64,000 nucleotides of DNA from Thermococcus thioreducens (GCF_002214545.1 NZ_CP015105.1:682001-746000), one strand, 5' to 3'; shown: positions 27,956 through 38,040, counted from the stretch's first letter. The notes: a model not told the origin generated them from the sequence alone. A program made the numbers and translations.

Positions 27956-28128
27956 GGGGAATATTCGACATGGAGGGCGTATTTGTGAAGTATAGAGAGG
28001 AAACGGTCGAACTTGAAAACGGCCATGAGCTGACCCACAGGAGCGAAGAGCCCACCGAGCTGTGGTGGAAGCTCAAGGAGGCGATAAAGGGCAAAAGGGT
28101 TAGAATAGTGGTCTATGAGGTCGAGTAA
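27952..28128 (+). CDS. Small conserved protein (58 aa) in the hps-phi operon
   Basis: Starts ATG 27952 (overlapping the HAD stop) and reads MRGIFDMEGVFVKYREETVE, ending RVRIVVYEVE. Predicted as a small beta-rich domain (strands FVKYREETVEL and RVRIVVYEVE around a helix TELWWKLKEAIKG). I do not recognise a family. Coupling on both sides (overlap upstream, 2-base gap downstream) supports it as a real gene. Confidence 0.7.
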   Translation: MRGIFDMEGVFVKYREETVELENGHELTHRSEEPTELWWKLKEAIKGKRVRIVVYEVE

Positions 28129-28130
28129 GC

Positions 28131-28940
28131 ATGATCGCTCATGTTGTAAACACCGACGTTGGGGACCGGGGGGTTCTCCGGGTATACTTGGACTACCGCA
28201 GGGAGAACCCCAATTTTTTACATAATTCTGCAAGAATGTTTTTGGACAATTATGGAAGGGTTTTAATCATAACCGGCTTTCCCATACCTCCCACGATGCG
28301 CGCTGAGACCGACGGCCCGCCGGGAACGATTGCCATAGCGAAGGCTGTGGAGGCTCTTGGGGGGCGGGCGGAAATACTAACGTACCCCGAGGTGAGAGAA
28401 GCCCTTGAACCGTTCCGCCTCAGCTTTACGAACAGGCCAGAGATAGAGGACTACTCCCTCCTTATAGCGCTGGAGACTCCGGGGAGGGCCAGGGATGGGA
28501 AGTGCTACTCCATGAGCGGCCTTGAGATAACCAGGGAGGCTTTCGACTGGGCAGTCTTGAAGGCAAAGGAGCTTGGGATACCAACGATAGGAATAGGCGA
28601 CGGCGGCAACGAGGCAGGGATGGGGAATATCCACGGCCTCGTTGTTAGGCACATCCCCCATGGAGAGAAGATAGCGAGCGTCGTTGAGACGGATGAGCTG
28701 ATCCTCTCGGCCGTTTCCAACTGGGGGGCCTACGGCCTCGTCGCCCAGGCATCCATAGAACTCGGCCGGAAACTCCTTCCCGACTGGGACGAGAGGACGA
28801 TAGTTCGGATTATCTCAAAGCTCGGGCTCATAGATGGCGTCTCAAAAGCCCAAACACCGACGGTCGATGGAATAAGCCTCGACGTCCACGAGGGAATCGT
28901 TGAACTTTTAAACGCATTGGTTGATGAAGCGCTAAGGTGA
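28131..28940 (+). CDS. DUF4392 / D-glutamate cyclase-like protein
   Basis: Protein of 269 residues matching the D-glutamate cyclase C-terminal domain family (DUF4392): ITGFPIPPTMRAETDGPPGT (about 46-65), LIALETPGRARDG, and GIPTIGIGDGGNEAGMGNI (about 149-167). The mammalian domain converts D-glutamate to 5-oxo-D-proline in mitochondria; the archaeal role is untested. Good family match, moderate certainty of function. It lies in the hps-phi operon. Confidence 0.78.
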   Translation: MIAHVVNTDVGDRGVLRVYLDYRRENPNFLHNSARMFLDNYGRVLIITGFPIPPTMRAETDGPPGTIAIAKAVEALGGRAEILTYPEVREALEPFRLSFTNRPEIEDYSLLIALETPGRARDGKCYSMSGLEITREAFDWAVLKAKELGIPTIGIGDGGNEAGMGNIHGLVVRHIPHGEKIASVVETDELILSAVSNWGAYGLVAQASIELGRKLLPDWDERTIVRIISKLGLIDGVSKAQTPTVDGISLDVHEGIVELLNALVDEALR

Positions 28941-28944
28941 TAGA

Positions 28945-29565
28945 ATGAGGCTGGATAAATTCATAGCCGATGGAAATAGCCTCAGGCTAATAGAAAGGAC
29001 CCGCGAATACGCCAGGCACTTCTTTGAGAGGGAAGGAACGCACGGCTTCAGTCACGTTGAGAGGGTCTTCAACCTCTGCATGCACATTGGAAAGGAGGAA
29101 GGCGCGGATCTTGAAGTCCTCGCCCTGGCTGCTCTCCTCCACGACGTTGCCAGGCCTCTTGAAAGTGCCGGAAGGGTGGAAGACCACGCCCTTGAAGGGG
29201 CGCGGATAGCGAGGCAGTACCTCAGGAGTCTTGGCTACGGGGAGGATAAAATCGAGGCGGTTGCCCACGCCATAGAGGCCCACCGCTTTTCCCGTGGTCC
29301 CGAGCCAAAGACACTTGAGGCAAAGATACTCAGCGACGCCGACAAGCTTGACGCCATAGGTGCGATAGGTGTTGCGAGGGTCTTCATGTACTCGGGCGAG
29401 CACGGCAGGGACATTGAGGCCTCTCTGAGGCACTTTGAGGAAAAGATACTGAGGCTCAAAGACCTGATGTACACCGAAACCGCCAGAAGGATCGCCGAGG
29501 AAAGGCACGCCTTTACCGTCCAATTCATCGAGCGCATAAGGCGTGAAATAGAGGGCGAAATCTGA
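28945..29565 (+). CDS. HD-domain phosphohydrolase
   Basis: Protein of 206 residues with the HD fold: His in HGFSHVERVF (about 33-41), the His-Asp pair in AALLHDVARP (about 67-76), HAIEAHRFS, and the Asp in LSDADKLDAIG. It resembles the YedJ/HDIG group of metal-dependent phosphohydrolases. Substrates of such enzymes range from nucleotides to phosphonates, so none is assigned. ATG 28945 follows GGTGATAG four bases after the previous stop. Last gene of the hps-phi operon; 100 bases follow before the next gene. Confidence 0.85.
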   Translation: MRLDKFIADGNSLRLIERTREYARHFFEREGTHGFSHVERVFNLCMHIGKEEGADLEVLALAALLHDVARPLESAGRVEDHALEGARIARQYLRSLGYGEDKIEAVAHAIEAHRFSRGPEPKTLEAKILSDADKLDAIGAIGVARVFMYSGEHGRDIEASLRHFEEKILRLKDLMYTETARRIAEERHAFTVQFIERIRREIEGEI

Positions 29566-29665
29566 ACTTCCTCCCGTCCTTTCCCCCATAATAAGGTTTT
29601 TAAATGACTTTCAGAATTAAGGGTTAGCCCTTTAAGTTCATTCTTCAGGCAAGGGAGGTGAGGAG

Positions 29666-30178
29666 ATGAAGGCGCCAATCTGTGAGGTGTGTTTGAAGAC
29701 CGACGACATTCTGTGCCCGGCCGACGAGAAAAAACTCCAGGAGGGTGTTATATCTGAGCTGGATGTTAAGGTCGCGAGACTCCTGTACCAGCTTATCGGT
29801 GACGCTGATGTGGAGTTTAAGAGGGCCGTCGAGGCCGGTGACCTGATAGTCATCATGGTCGGACAAGGCGACGTCCCGATAACAATCGGGAAGGGCGGTA
29901 AGAACATAAAGGCCCTCATGAGGGAGCTTGGGAAGAGGATACGCGTCATTGAGGCTGTTGAGGTCAAGGGGACCGACGACCTCAAGAAGCTCGCTACCGA
30001 CCTCCTCTATCCTGCCGGAGTCTTTGGCGTCAACATCGTCTACAAGCCCGGCGGTGGGACTTACTACAAAGTCCTCGTGCTCAGCAGGGACAGAAGGAAG
30101 CTCCCGGAGAGGGGGGATGTGCTTGAGAGCATACTCTCCCAAATAGCAGGGGAAGAGGTCAGGATAAACTTTATTTAA
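29666..30178 (+). CDS. NusA-like KH-domain RNA-binding protein
   Basis: Protein of 170 residues: an N-terminal possible zinc site (CEVCLKTDDILC, about 6-17), then a NusA-type pair of KH folds with the GxxG loop in VPITIGKGGKNIKALMRELG (about 71-90). Archaeal NusA-like proteins lack the bacterial N-terminal and S1 domains and bind RNA; some relatives with this zinc site act in ribosome-linked roles. It lies 43 bases before aspS and may be cotranscribed. ATG 29666 follows GGAGGTGAGG. Confidence 0.82.
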   Translation: MKAPICEVCLKTDDILCPADEKKLQEGVISELDVKVARLLYQLIGDADVEFKRAVEAGDLIVIMVGQGDVPITIGKGGKNIKALMRELGKRIRVIEAVEVKGTDDLKKLATDLLYPAGVFGVNIVYKPGGGTYYKVLVLSRDRRKLPERGDVLESILSQIAGEEVRINFI

Positions 30179-30221
30179 ACTTCCTTTTCTTTCTCACCGT
30201 TATTAACCGGAGGTAGATGGT

Positions 30222-31538
30222 ATGTACCGGACACACTACTCAAGCCAGATTACTGAAGAGCTGAACGGCCAGAAGGTTAAGGTCGCCGGATGGGTCTGGG
30301 AGATCAAGGACCTGGGTGGGATAAAGTTCCTCTGGATAAGGGACAGGGAGGGCATAGTTCAGGTCACCGCCCCCAAGAAGAAGGTCGATCCCGAGCTGTT
30401 CAGGCTAATACCCAAGCTGAACGCTGAGGACGTTATAGCCGTTGAAGGAATCGTGAACTTTACCCCGAAGGCGAAGCTGGGCTTTGAAATCCTTCCGGAG
30501 CGGCTTGAAGTGCTCAGCAGGGCGGAGAGCCCGCTCCCGCTCGACCCAACGGGGAAGGTCAAGGCGGAGCTCGACACGAGGCTCGACAACAGGTTTATGG
30601 ACGTCAGAAGGCCGGAAGTAATGGCGATTTTCAAGATACGCTCCACCGTCTTTAAGGCCGTCAGGGATTTCTTCCACGGCGAGGGCTTCGTTGAGGTTCA
30701 CACCCCGAAGATAATCGCAACCGCCACCGAGGGCGGAACCGAACTCTTCCCGATGAAATACTTTGAGAAAGATGCCTTCCTCGCCCAGAGCCCGCAGCTC
30801 TACAAGCAGATAATGATGGCTACAGGCCTGGACAGGGTCTACGAGATAGCGCCGATATTCCGCGCCGAGGAGCACAACACCACCAGGCACCTCAACGAGG
30901 CATGGAGCATAGATGCAGAGATGGCGTTCATAGAAAACGAGGAGGAGGTAATGAGTCTCCTTGAAAGGCTCGTCGCCCATGCCATCGAATACGTCCGCGA
31001 GCACAACGCGAAGGAGCTTGAGGCTCTTGGATTTGAACTTGAGGAGCCGAGGCTGCCCTTCCCGCGCGTTACCTATGAGAGGGCCCTTGAGATACTCGCC
31101 GACCTCGGCAAAACTATAGAGTGGGGCGAGGACATAGATACCGAGGGGGAAAAGCTCCTCGGAAAGTACATGCTCGAAAATGAAAACGCGCCCCTCTATT
31201 TCATATACCAGTATCCCAGCGAGGCAAAGCCGTTCTACATAATGAAATATGATGACAGGCCGGAAATCAGCCGCTCCTTCGACCTTGAATACAGGGGAAT
31301 AGAGATAACCTCCGGCGGCCAGAGGGAGCACAGGGTTGATGTCCTCATCGAGCAGATCAGGGAGAAGGGACTCAACCCAGAGAGCTTTGAGTTCTACCTC
31401 AAGGCCTTCCGCTACGGAATGCCCCCACACGGCGGCTTCGGTCTCGGTGCGGAGAGGCTGATAAAGCAGATGCTCGACATCAACAACATCAGGGAAGTCA
31501 TCCTGTTCCCAAGGGACAGGAGAAGACTAACACCGTAA
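30222..31538 (+). CDS. aspS: Aspartyl-tRNA synthetase
   Basis: Class II aminoacyl-tRNA synthetase of 438 residues, very close to the T. kodakarensis enzyme of known structure. N-terminal OB-fold anticodon-binding domain ([19 protein letters not shown]), class II motif 1 around [11 protein letters not shown], motif 2 [14 protein letters not shown], and motif 3 [14 protein letters not shown] at the end. As in other archaea lacking some AsnRS functions the enzyme may be non-discriminating; the sequence alone does not settle this. ATG 30222 follows CGGAGGTAG. Confidence 0.98.
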   Translation: MYRTHYSSQITEELNGQKVKVAGWVWEIKDLGGIKFLWIRDREGIVQVTAPKKKVDPELFRLIPKLNAEDVIAVEGIVNFTPKAKLGFEILPERLEVLSRAESPLPLDPTGKVKAELDTRLDNRFMDVRRPEVMAIFKIRSTVFKAVRDFFHGEGFVEVHTPKIIATATEGGTELFPMKYFEKDAFLAQSPQLYKQIMMATGLDRVYEIAPIFRAEEHNTTRHLNEAWSIDAEMAFIENEEEVMSLLERLVAHAIEYVREHNAKELEALGFELEEPRLPFPRVTYERALEILADLGKTIEWGEDIDTEGEKLLGKYMLENENAPLYFIYQYPSEAKPFYIMKYDDRPEISRSFDLEYRGIEITSGGQREHRVDVLIEQIREKGLNPESFEFYLKAFRYGMPPHGGFGLGAERLIKQMLDINNIREVILFPRDRRRLTP

Positions 31539-31598
31539 CATCTTTATATCACCTTTTCCTTTTGGTGATTAGTTAACTACTCTTTGGAGGCTGGAGAT

Positions 31599-33641
31599 AT
31601 GAAAAAGGTAGCCGCTTTAATCCTGCTGGGCCTGATGATTTTCTCCCTGACACCCATGGTGCATCTAGTAAAATCCGCAAGCGTGCCAGAATCCGCCAGC
31701 ATATCCGGTGTTTCCCTCGGTCTTGGCGATAAGGCAGTTCTGGGCCCATTTGAGGTCCAGTTTGCCGACGTTAATCCGAACTGGAGCAAGATCTATCTTC
31801 AGGTTGACGGTCCCCAGGGACCTCTGAGGTACGTCGTCAGTCAGGACGGATACCTCCTCTACCCGTCGAGCGCGAACGTTTACCTCAATGTGAGCCTGGT
31901 GTGGATTAGGTATGATACCAAGTCTATACTTCTGGAGCTTAAGTCTCCGCTCCAGAAAGTTCTTTCAGGCAAAAACCTGATAGTCGGGGATGAAATCACC
32001 CTGCCCGAAGGATTCCCGCAGATAAAAATAAAGCTGACCGCGGTTTCCGGTGACACGGCGTCCTTTAAGGTTACCATGCCCTACGGGGACGTGTACACGC
32101 TCACCATAGACAAGGGCTCTGCAGGTAGCGTGAGGTACAAGCTCGATTCAACGCATTCCTATGCAAACTACCTCTCCATAGAGGTCACGAACACCGTTAA
32201 CAACGGGGCAACGATAAACGTCTACGTTCCAAAAATCGCGTCCACGAACTTCCAGATCGTCAAGGAAGGCGGTGAGGTCAACCCTCCGGAGCAGGTTGAG
32301 ACGGTTCTCCTCTACAACGACCTCCTCTACGTTAACGAGAAGCTACCCGTTACTGTTGATAACACCACGTACTACGTCAAGCTCGTCTCGACAATACCGG
32401 ACGTCGTTAAGGTCGAGGTTCTCAGGGGAAGCAACAGCCTCGGTACGATGCTCCTTGAGGTGGGCGACGAGCCGAAGAACGTTCCAAACGCCCCCTTAAA
32501 GCTCTCGGTTCAGAAGGTTGAGCCCGACTACAAGAGGGCCATCATCAGGGTTTACGGCCCTGCCGGTGCACAGGTGACCCCGATTCTCAGGCAGGCCAAC
32601 GTTATCGCCAAAATCGACGCCCTCCCGAAAGCGATGCTCCTTGGGGACAACCTCGTGGTCACGATAAACGTCCAGAACCTTGGAAGGGGTGACGCCTACG
32701 ATGTGAGCGTTGCCGCGCCGATACCCAACGACTTTGAGCTCGTGAGCATGACCAAGACCTGGACCCTCAAGACATTCCCGGCCTTCACCAGCATGCCGGC
32801 GCTTATCTATGTCCTCAAGCCAACCAAGGTCGGCGAGTTTGAGATTGGAAAGGCCATCGTTACCTTCTACGATGACAAGAGCCTTGAGACAGGGAAGAAG
32901 AGGACGATATACTCCCCGATTCTCGGCGGCATTAAGGTCTACAACATACCGGCCATAGAGGTTACCGCCCAGGCTTACAACGGCACCTGGGGCAACTATG
33001 TGGGTGCAAAGGTCGGCGATACCGTTAAGCTCAAGTTCACTCTCTCCGCCGGCGATGGGAACCCCAACTATGAGTTTGTAACGAACGCCACGCTTCTCCT
33101 AGACCTTCCGGCCAGCCTCGATGGGCCCTCTTCGGTCAGGATAGGAACCGTCAAGGCCGGGGAAACCAAGACGGTTCAGATAGACCTGACCGTGCTCAGG
33201 GAGAACCTCACCAACATAGGGGCGACGCTCGTCTACCTCGACCCGCTCGGAAACGAGCACAGGCTTGAGCTCGGCAATCTCATTACTATCAACAGCATCC
33301 CACCCAAGGTCATCGTGGAGGAGGTCAAGGTCTGGCCAACTCCTGAGGAGCTTCCAGCTTACATCAACCAGACGCTCGCCAAGATGAGCGATCCAACTCC
33401 CCTCGCGGAGGAGCTCAAAGGTATAGCAGAGGCGTACAGCCCGACCGGCAACCCGTGGAAGCCGCTCGCGATACTCTTCATCATAGTGGCCTTCGTGCTC
33501 GCCGGGGTCACCTACAAGTACTGGGACGAGTCCGAGAAGCTCAGGGAGAAGCTGGAGAGAAAGAAGAGCAGGCGCCCAGGAGGACTTCCCAAAAAGGGCG
33601 GGGAAGAGGAGAATGAAAGCACGGAGATAGTCGAACTCTGA
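31599..33641 (+). CDS. S-layer-like secreted protein (COG1361 type) with C-terminal membrane anchor
   Basis: Protein of 680 residues: signal peptide MKKVAALILLGLMIFSLTP (about 1-28), a long beta-rich exterior with domains of the CARDB/NEW3 type (VTINVQNLGRGDAYDVSVAA, about 350-370), a C-terminal transmembrane helix (PLAILFIIVAFVLAGVTYKY, about 625-645) and a basic then acidic tail. It should sit outside the membrane, possibly as part of the envelope or of a peptide or sugar uptake system. ATG 31599 follows GGAGGCTGGAG; an upstream in-frame start at 31584 is rejected. Confidence 0.82.
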   Translation: MKKVAALILLGLMIFSLTPMVHLVKSASVPESASISGVSLGLGDKAVLGPFEVQFADVNPNWSKIYLQVDGPQGPLRYVVSQDGYLLYPSSANVYLNVSLVWIRYDTKSILLELKSPLQKVLSGKNLIVGDEITLPEGFPQIKIKLTAVSGDTASFKVTMPYGDVYTLTIDKGSAGSVRYKLDSTHSYANYLSIEVTNTVNNGATINVYVPKIASTNFQIVKEGGEVNPPEQVETVLLYNDLLYVNEKLPVTVDNTTYYVKLVSTIPDVVKVEVLRGSNSLGTMLLEVGDEPKNVPNAPLKLSVQKVEPDYKRAIIRVYGPAGAQVTPILRQANVIAKIDALPKAMLLGDNLVVTINVQNLGRGDAYDVSVAAPIPNDFELVSMTKTWTLKTFPAFTSMPALIYVLKPTKVGEFEIGKAIVTFYDDKSLETGKKRTIYSPILGGIKVYNIPAIEVTAQAYNGTWGNYVGAKVGDTVKLKFTLSAGDGNPNYEFVTNATLLLDLPASLDGPSSVRIGTVKAGETKTVQIDLTVLRENLTNIGATLVYLDPLGNEHRLELGNLITINSIPPKVIVEEVKVWPTPEELPAYINQTLAKMSDPTPLAEELKGIAEAYSPTGNPWKPLAILFIIVAFVLAGVTYKYWDESEKLREKLERKKSRRPGGLPKKGGEEENESTEIVEL

Positions 33642-33693
33642 CCCCTTTCCTTAAATTTATAAGTTCCTTTTCTCACTCCCTCCGGGATGGAAG

Positions 33694-34050
33694 ATGTTCA
33701 GGTACAAGCAGGTCATAGTCTCGCGGAAGGATCTCAAGCTCAGCAAGGGCAAGTTTGCCGTCCAGGTGGCCCACGGGGCCGTTACCGCCGCTCTCAAGGC
33801 CCAGAAGGAGAAGCCCGAGTGGTTCAAGGCCTGGTTCCACGAGGGGCAGAAGAAGGTAGTCGTCAAGGCCGAAAACGAGAGGGAGCTCTTTGAGCTGAAG
33901 GCTCACGCTGAAAAGCTCGGCATTCCAACGGCGCTCATCAGAGATGCCGGCTTAACCGAGATTCCGCCGGGGACGATAACGGTTCTGGCGATTGGTCCGG
34001 CCCCAGAGGAGCTCGTTGACAAAGTTACCGGACACCTGAAGCTGGTGTGA
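33694..34050 (+). CDS. pth2: Peptidyl-tRNA hydrolase, Pth2 type
   Basis: Releases tRNA from prematurely ended peptidyl-tRNA. 118 residues with the archaeal/eukaryal Pth2 motifs: [20 protein letters not shown] (about 5-24, catalytic lysine region), [10 protein letters not shown], and the C-terminal [20 protein letters not shown] (about 81-100). Complete relative to the family. It is 46 bases before the ATPase gene and unrelated to it. Confidence 0.97.
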   Translation: MFRYKQVIVSRKDLKLSKGKFAVQVAHGAVTAALKAQKEKPEWFKAWFHEGQKKVVVKAENERELFELKAHAEKLGIPTALIRDAGLTEIPPGTITVLAIGPAPEELVDKVTGHLKLV

Positions 34051-34096
34051 GCGGAAGTCTTTTAATCATTTAGCCGTTTTAATCTTCGGTGAGAGC

Positions 34097-35458
34097 GTGA
34101 GGCTGAAGAAGCTCACTGTTAGAAACTTCAAGAGTCTCAGGGACTGCGAAGTAGAACTGGATAAGTTCAACGTTATCATTGGTCCCAACGCCTCGGGCAA
34201 GACAAATCTTGTGGAGGTCTTCAAGCTTCTTAGGAAAATCTATGTTGAAAAAGACACAAATCCATTCCTTGAATGGTGGGGTTACAACAACGTTGTCTGG
34301 GCCGGGAAAGAGGAACTGCCGATAACTGTGGGAATGCTATTTGACGTTGAGGGCTACGATGTTTACTTTGAGACGACTTTTACGGGAACAGGAGGAAGTT
34401 TTGGGATTTTGAAGGAGGTTATTGAGGTTTCTGGTTACGTAAGGATCGAGAAGGAGGGCCATCTTCTAAAGGTTGTTCATGATAAAGAGTGGCTAAAAAT
34501 GGCTTTTTCGGGTTTAGAGTACCCTACGATTTCAGAGTTCTCAGATTTAAATCTAGGAATCATACGAGAAAAGTTACCAAAAGACTTGGAAGATGCATCC
34601 TTATTCGAAATTCTTATGGATTATACTTCTATGCGACCGGTTCTTTTAGGAGATATCGCCAATTGGAAGTCAATAAAAAGTGCATACACGACTATTGAAA
34701 TTCCCAAGGGAGATAAGTTTTTTGTTGAAATTCCGGTCATGTGGCCGAGAACTAAAATTTTACAGTCAGGAGATAATGAATTTGTTGGGATACCTGTATA
34801 TATGGAACTGGGCATAGAGGATCTTTATGGGCTTGAATTTTTAAAGAAACAATTAATACTAAGGCAAATTTTTATTAGGGCTCTCAAAACACCCCAATAT
34901 CCCCGCAAAGAAACAATCCTCAACGAAGATGCCTCCAACCTTGTCCCCCTTCTCTACAACATCTGGCTCCGTGAGGGTAGATTACCCGAGGGGATAACTG
35001 GTCCATTATCCATAGCGTTTCCCAATACGAGAGTTTTCTTCCAGCTTACTGAAGACGGCAGGGTCATGATGAAGGTCTTTGAGAACAACCTTGAGCTCGC
35101 TCCCCCGAGCATCTCGGACGGATTTTACAAAGTCCTCGCGATACTAACTGCGGCCTATTTAAAGCCTCCTCTCCTAATAATCGACGAAATAGAGAATTCC
35201 CTCCATCCTGAAACCCTTGAGCTTATCATCGACACACTCAAGGAAAGCGAGAGCCAGGTTATTATTACGACCCACTCCCCGGTTGTCGTTGATATCGTTG
35301 AGCCTTCTGACCTTGTGCTCGTCGATAAGGAGAATGGTGAGACTGTCTTCAAAAGAATAAAAGATCCCGAAAAAATCAAAGAGTTCCTTAATGAGAGGGG
35401 CATCACCCTCAGTGAGGGATGGCTTTACGGTTCACTCTTTGAGAACAAAGAGCAGTGA
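34097..35458 (+). CDS. AAA ATPase (RecF/OLD type) paired with a TOPRIM-like protein
   Basis: SMC/RecF-like ATPase of 453 residues: N-terminal strand LKKLTVRNFKSLRDCEVELD, Walker A IIGPNASGKTNL (about 27-38), and near the C-terminus the signature-like SDGFYKVLAILTAAY, Walker B LLIIDEIENSLHPE (about 355-368) and switch His in VIITTHSPVVVD. This is the AAA15/AAA21 class found as the ATPase of many defence systems (OLD, Gabija, PARIS, RloA/AbiL). The middle (about 34450-34900) is markedly AT-rich compared with neighbours, which suggests transfer. GTG start after GGTGAGAGC. Its stop shares a base with the next start. Confidence 0.85.
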   Translation: MRLKKLTVRNFKSLRDCEVELDKFNVIIGPNASGKTNLVEVFKLLRKIYVEKDTNPFLEWWGYNNVVWAGKEELPITVGMLFDVEGYDVYFETTFTGTGGSFGILKEVIEVSGYVRIEKEGHLLKVVHDKEWLKMAFSGLEYPTISEFSDLNLGIIREKLPKDLEDASLFEILMDYTSMRPVLLGDIANWKSIKSAYTTIEIPKGDKFFVEIPVMWPRTKILQSGDNEFVGIPVYMELGIEDLYGLEFLKKQLILRQIFIRALKTPQYPRKETILNEDASNLVPLLYNIWLREGRLPEGITGPLSIAFPNTRVFFQLTEDGRVMMKVFENNLELAPPSISDGFYKVLAILTAAYLKPPLLIIDEIENSLHPETLELIIDTLKESESQVIITTHSPVVVDIVEPSDLVLVDKENGETVFKRIKDPEKIKEFLNERGITLSEGWLYGSLFENKEQ

Positions 35459-35973
35459 TGGGCATGGCAAAAGAGATAGTCATCATTACTGAGGACACCT
35501 ACGGGGGAGAGTTCTTCAAACGTCTCTTGGGCAGATTGAACCATGAGGGGCTTGCTAACATCAAACTCAAGAAGCTTTCTGGAAGAAGGAATCCGATTCA
35601 TGCTCCTTATCTCTGCAATCATAAGTTAACCAAAATTATCAAGGCTGCTGAGAGTGCTTTCCCTGAATTCATACTTATTGTTTACGATGGGGATGATCCT
35701 GCAAATTATGGGTCACGTAAACGGGACATTGCGAAACATATCCCTAAAAAAACGGAGGTTCCGGTTAAGATTTTCCTCTTTGAGTACGAGATTGAAGAAT
35801 GGATATGCAAAAGCCTCGGCTACAGTTGGAGTACCAAACCTTCCGATGAACTGAAAAAGAGAGAGCGTTACACCAAATCCAATCTTCCAAAGTATGCTGA
35901 CAAGCTCGACTTTGAGAAGCTCAAACGGAATTGCAAATCCTTTCGCGAATTTTTGGAGATTTTAGGTGATTGA
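35458..35973 (+). CDS. TOPRIM-like (RloB/DUF4276-type) partner of the ATPase
   Basis: Protein of 171 residues with a TOPRIM-like acidic pattern: a Glu in [19 protein letters not shown] (about 7-24), paired acids in [11 protein letters not shown] (about 72-82) and [12 protein letters not shown] (about 111-122). This layout is that of the RloB/DUF4276/DUF4435 group, predicted nucleases that team with AAA15 ATPases. Start choice is uncertain: GTG 35455, ATG 35458 (TGATG with the ATPase stop) or ATG 35464. It is followed by truD after one base. Family assignment is by motif reading, not by search. Confidence 0.65.
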   Translation: MGMAKEIVIITEDTYGGEFFKRLLGRLNHEGLANIKLKKLSGRRNPIHAPYLCNHKLTKIIKAAESAFPEFILIVYDGDDPANYGSRKRDIAKHIPKKTEVPVKIFLFEYEIEEWICKSLGYSWSTKPSDELKKRERYTKSNLPKYADKLDFEKLKRNCKSFREFLEILGD

Positions 35974-35974
35974 G

Positions 35975-37225
35975 ATGGACTACCGCGAGTTCTTCTCCCA
36001 GTTCGTGTACTTGAGTGAGAGAACAGGTATTGGAGGAAGGATAAAGGTTCATCCCGATGATTTCCTGGTAATTGAAGAGCCCCTCCCCTCGATTTTCGAG
36101 GGGAAGAGGCATGCGATATTCCTCCTCAAAAAGCGAAACTGGGATACGATGAGCGCCGTCAAGGAGATAGCCAAGCGGGCCGGGATTAGCTACAGGGACA
36201 TAGGCTTCGCCGGGACGAAGGACAGGCACGCGGTGACCTACCAGTATATCAGCGTGCCGGCCGGAGCGAGGGAGGCGGTTGAGAACGTCCAGATAAGGGA
36301 CATAGAGCTGAGGTTCGTTTCCTACGGTAGGTTTATCAAACTCGGCCACCTCCGTGGAAACAGGTTCAGGATAATCGTGAGAGACGTTGACGAAAATGCA
36401 TTCGAACAGAGCAGGGAGATAATCCGAGAGCTGCGCGGTAAAGGCGGCTTCCCCAACTACTTTGGCTACCAGCGTTTCGGGGAGAGACGTGTCACGAACC
36501 ACCTGATCGGAAAGCTCCTCCTGCAGGGGGACTTCGAGGGTGCCGCGAGGCTGTTCCTCGGAGCGCACGAGGGGGGTATGGAAGGGGACGAGGCCAGGAG
36601 ACACTTCTGGGAGACTGGTGATGTTGAGAAAGCTCTGGAGGAATTTCCGAACTTCCTGCGCTATGAGAGAACCATGCTCCACCGCTACAAAGAGACCGGG
36701 AGCTGGAAGAGGGCTTTTCTAAGCCTTCCACTTCCCATAATGCGTATCTTCATCCACGCCTACCAGAGCTACCTCTTCAACCTCTACATCTCCCTGAGGA
36801 TTGAAAGAGGTATTCCCCTGAACGAGGCCCTCGTCGGCGATATCGTCGTCCAGGTGAAGGGAGGAATCCCCTACCGCGACAGAACGTACCGCGTCACCGG
36901 GACTAATATAGGCTTTGTAAACGAGAAGATACGGCGCGGCGAGGCCGCTGTGAGTGGCCCCCTCTTTGGCTTCGCCATGAGGCGCGCTAAAGGGCTTCCC
37001 GGAAGGCTGGAGGAGGAGATACTTGAGGCGGAAGGGATATCCCTCGAGGTCTTCAGAAAGCTTCCAAAACCGATGGTTGAGCCCGGCGGCAGGAGGGAGC
37101 TTTTGATTAGGCCCCTCGGCCTGACCTACGGCTACATCCCCGGCACTGGCATGTGCTTCCGGTTCTTCCTTCCGAAAGGAACCTACGCGACCACAGTTTT
37201 AAGGGAGATAATGAAGGACCACTGA
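35975..37225 (+). CDS. truD: tRNA pseudouridine synthase TruD
   Basis: Protein of 416 residues of the TruD/Pus7 family, which makes pseudouridine 13 in tRNA. It has the N-terminal [12 protein letters not shown], the catalytic loop [15 protein letters not shown] with Asp (about 77-91), and the family-specific NYFGYQRFG (about 152-160) and [10 protein letters not shown]. Complete to [17 protein letters not shown] 35975 follows GGTGATTGAG; the in-frame codons at 35966 lie inside the previous gene. A housekeeping gene, not part of the preceding ATPase pair despite the one-base gap. Confidence 0.96.
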   Translation: MDYREFFSQFVYLSERTGIGGRIKVHPDDFLVIEEPLPSIFEGKRHAIFLLKKRNWDTMSAVKEIAKRAGISYRDIGFAGTKDRHAVTYQYISVPAGAREAVENVQIRDIELRFVSYGRFIKLGHLRGNRFRIIVRDVDENAFEQSREIIRELRGKGGFPNYFGYQRFGERRVTNHLIGKLLLQGDFEGAARLFLGAHEGGMEGDEARRHFWETGDVEKALEEFPNFLRYERTMLHRYKETGSWKRAFLSLPLPIMRIFIHAYQSYLFNLYISLRIERGIPLNEALVGDIVVQVKGGIPYRDRTYRVTGTNIGFVNEKIRRGEAAVSGPLFGFAMRRAKGLPGRLEEEILEAEGISLEVFRKLPKPMVEPGGRRELLIRPLGLTYGYIPGTGMCFRFFLPKGTYATTVLREIMKDH

Positions 37226-37302
37226 TTGCCATAAATATGTTAAAAAAGCTTTTTATTCGCCTGCGCTCTACCTTTTTGCTGGCACTCCAGTGGTGAGGAA
37301 TT

Positions 37303-38040
37303 ATGAGGATAAAGGCGATTTCCCTTGACATAGATGGTACCATCACCTACCCAGACAGGCGACTCCATGAAGATGCCCTTAGGGCGATAAGGCTCGCCGA
37401 GAGCCTGGGCGTTCCCGTCATGCTTGTCACAGGCAACTCCGTCCCCTTTGCGGAGGCAATGGCAATAATGATAGGCACCAGCGGGCCGGTTGTGGCTGAG
37501 GACGGGGGGGCCCTGTCCATAAAGGACGGGCGGCTGAGGAAGAGGGTTTATCTGACGAAGATGGACGAGGAGTGGATCCTCTGGAGCGAGGTGAAGAGGC
37601 GCTATCCAAAAGCCGTTATGAGCTTTTCGATGCCTGAGCGGAGGGCGGGCCTCGTGATTCTGCGAACAATTCCAGTCGAGGCCGTGAGGGGCATAATAGA
37701 AGAACTTGGTCTCAACCTCGTCGCCGTTGATTCCGGCTTCGCGATACACGTCAAGAAGCCCTGGATAAACAAGGGGACGGGGATAGAGAAAGCCTGCGAG
37801 GTGCTCGGGATAGAGCCCGGGGAGGTTGCCCACATAGGTGACGGCGAGAACGACCTCGATGCCTTCCGGGTCGTCGGCTACCGCGTCGCCGTTGGTCAGG
37901 CCCCGGAGAGCCTGAAAAGGGAAGCCGACTACGTGACGAAAAAGACCTACGGGGCCGGTGGAGCCGAGGGAATTCTTCACGTGCTGAAGAAGTCCGGCTA
38001 TCTCGGTGAGGAGGATGCGGATCCGCTTGGCGACCCTTGA
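37303..38040 (+). CDS. Phosphoglycolate phosphatase (archaeal HAD-IIB type)
   Basis: Protein of 245 residues with HAD motifs [11 protein letters not shown] (about 6-15), [10 protein letters not shown] (about 39-46), III lysine in [12 protein letters not shown] and [14 protein letters not shown] (about 182-193), and a C2-type cap between motifs II and III. It matches the archaeal phosphoglycolate phosphatase family by length and motif order; sucrose-phosphate-phosphatase-like relatives are the alternative. ATG 37303 follows GGTGAGG. The end overlaps the acetyltransferase start by 26 bases. Confidence 0.9.
   Translation: MRIKAISLDIDGTITYPDRRLHEDALRAIRLAESLGVPVMLVTGNSVPFAEAMAIMIGTSGPVVAEDGGALSIKDGRLRKRVYLTKMDEEWILWSEVKRRYPKAVMSFSMPERRAGLVILRTIPVEAVRGIIEELGLNLVAVDSGFAIHVKKPWINKGTGIEKACEVLGIEPGEVAHIGDGENDLDAFRVVGYRVAVGQAPESLKREADYVTKKTYGAGGAEGILHVLKKSGYLGEEDADPLGDP

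Noticed and set aside
30405-31430. Open frame of 341 codons on the minus strand opposite aspS
   Set aside because: Mirror of a near-identical aspartyl-tRNA synthetase; no start signal or recognisable motif.
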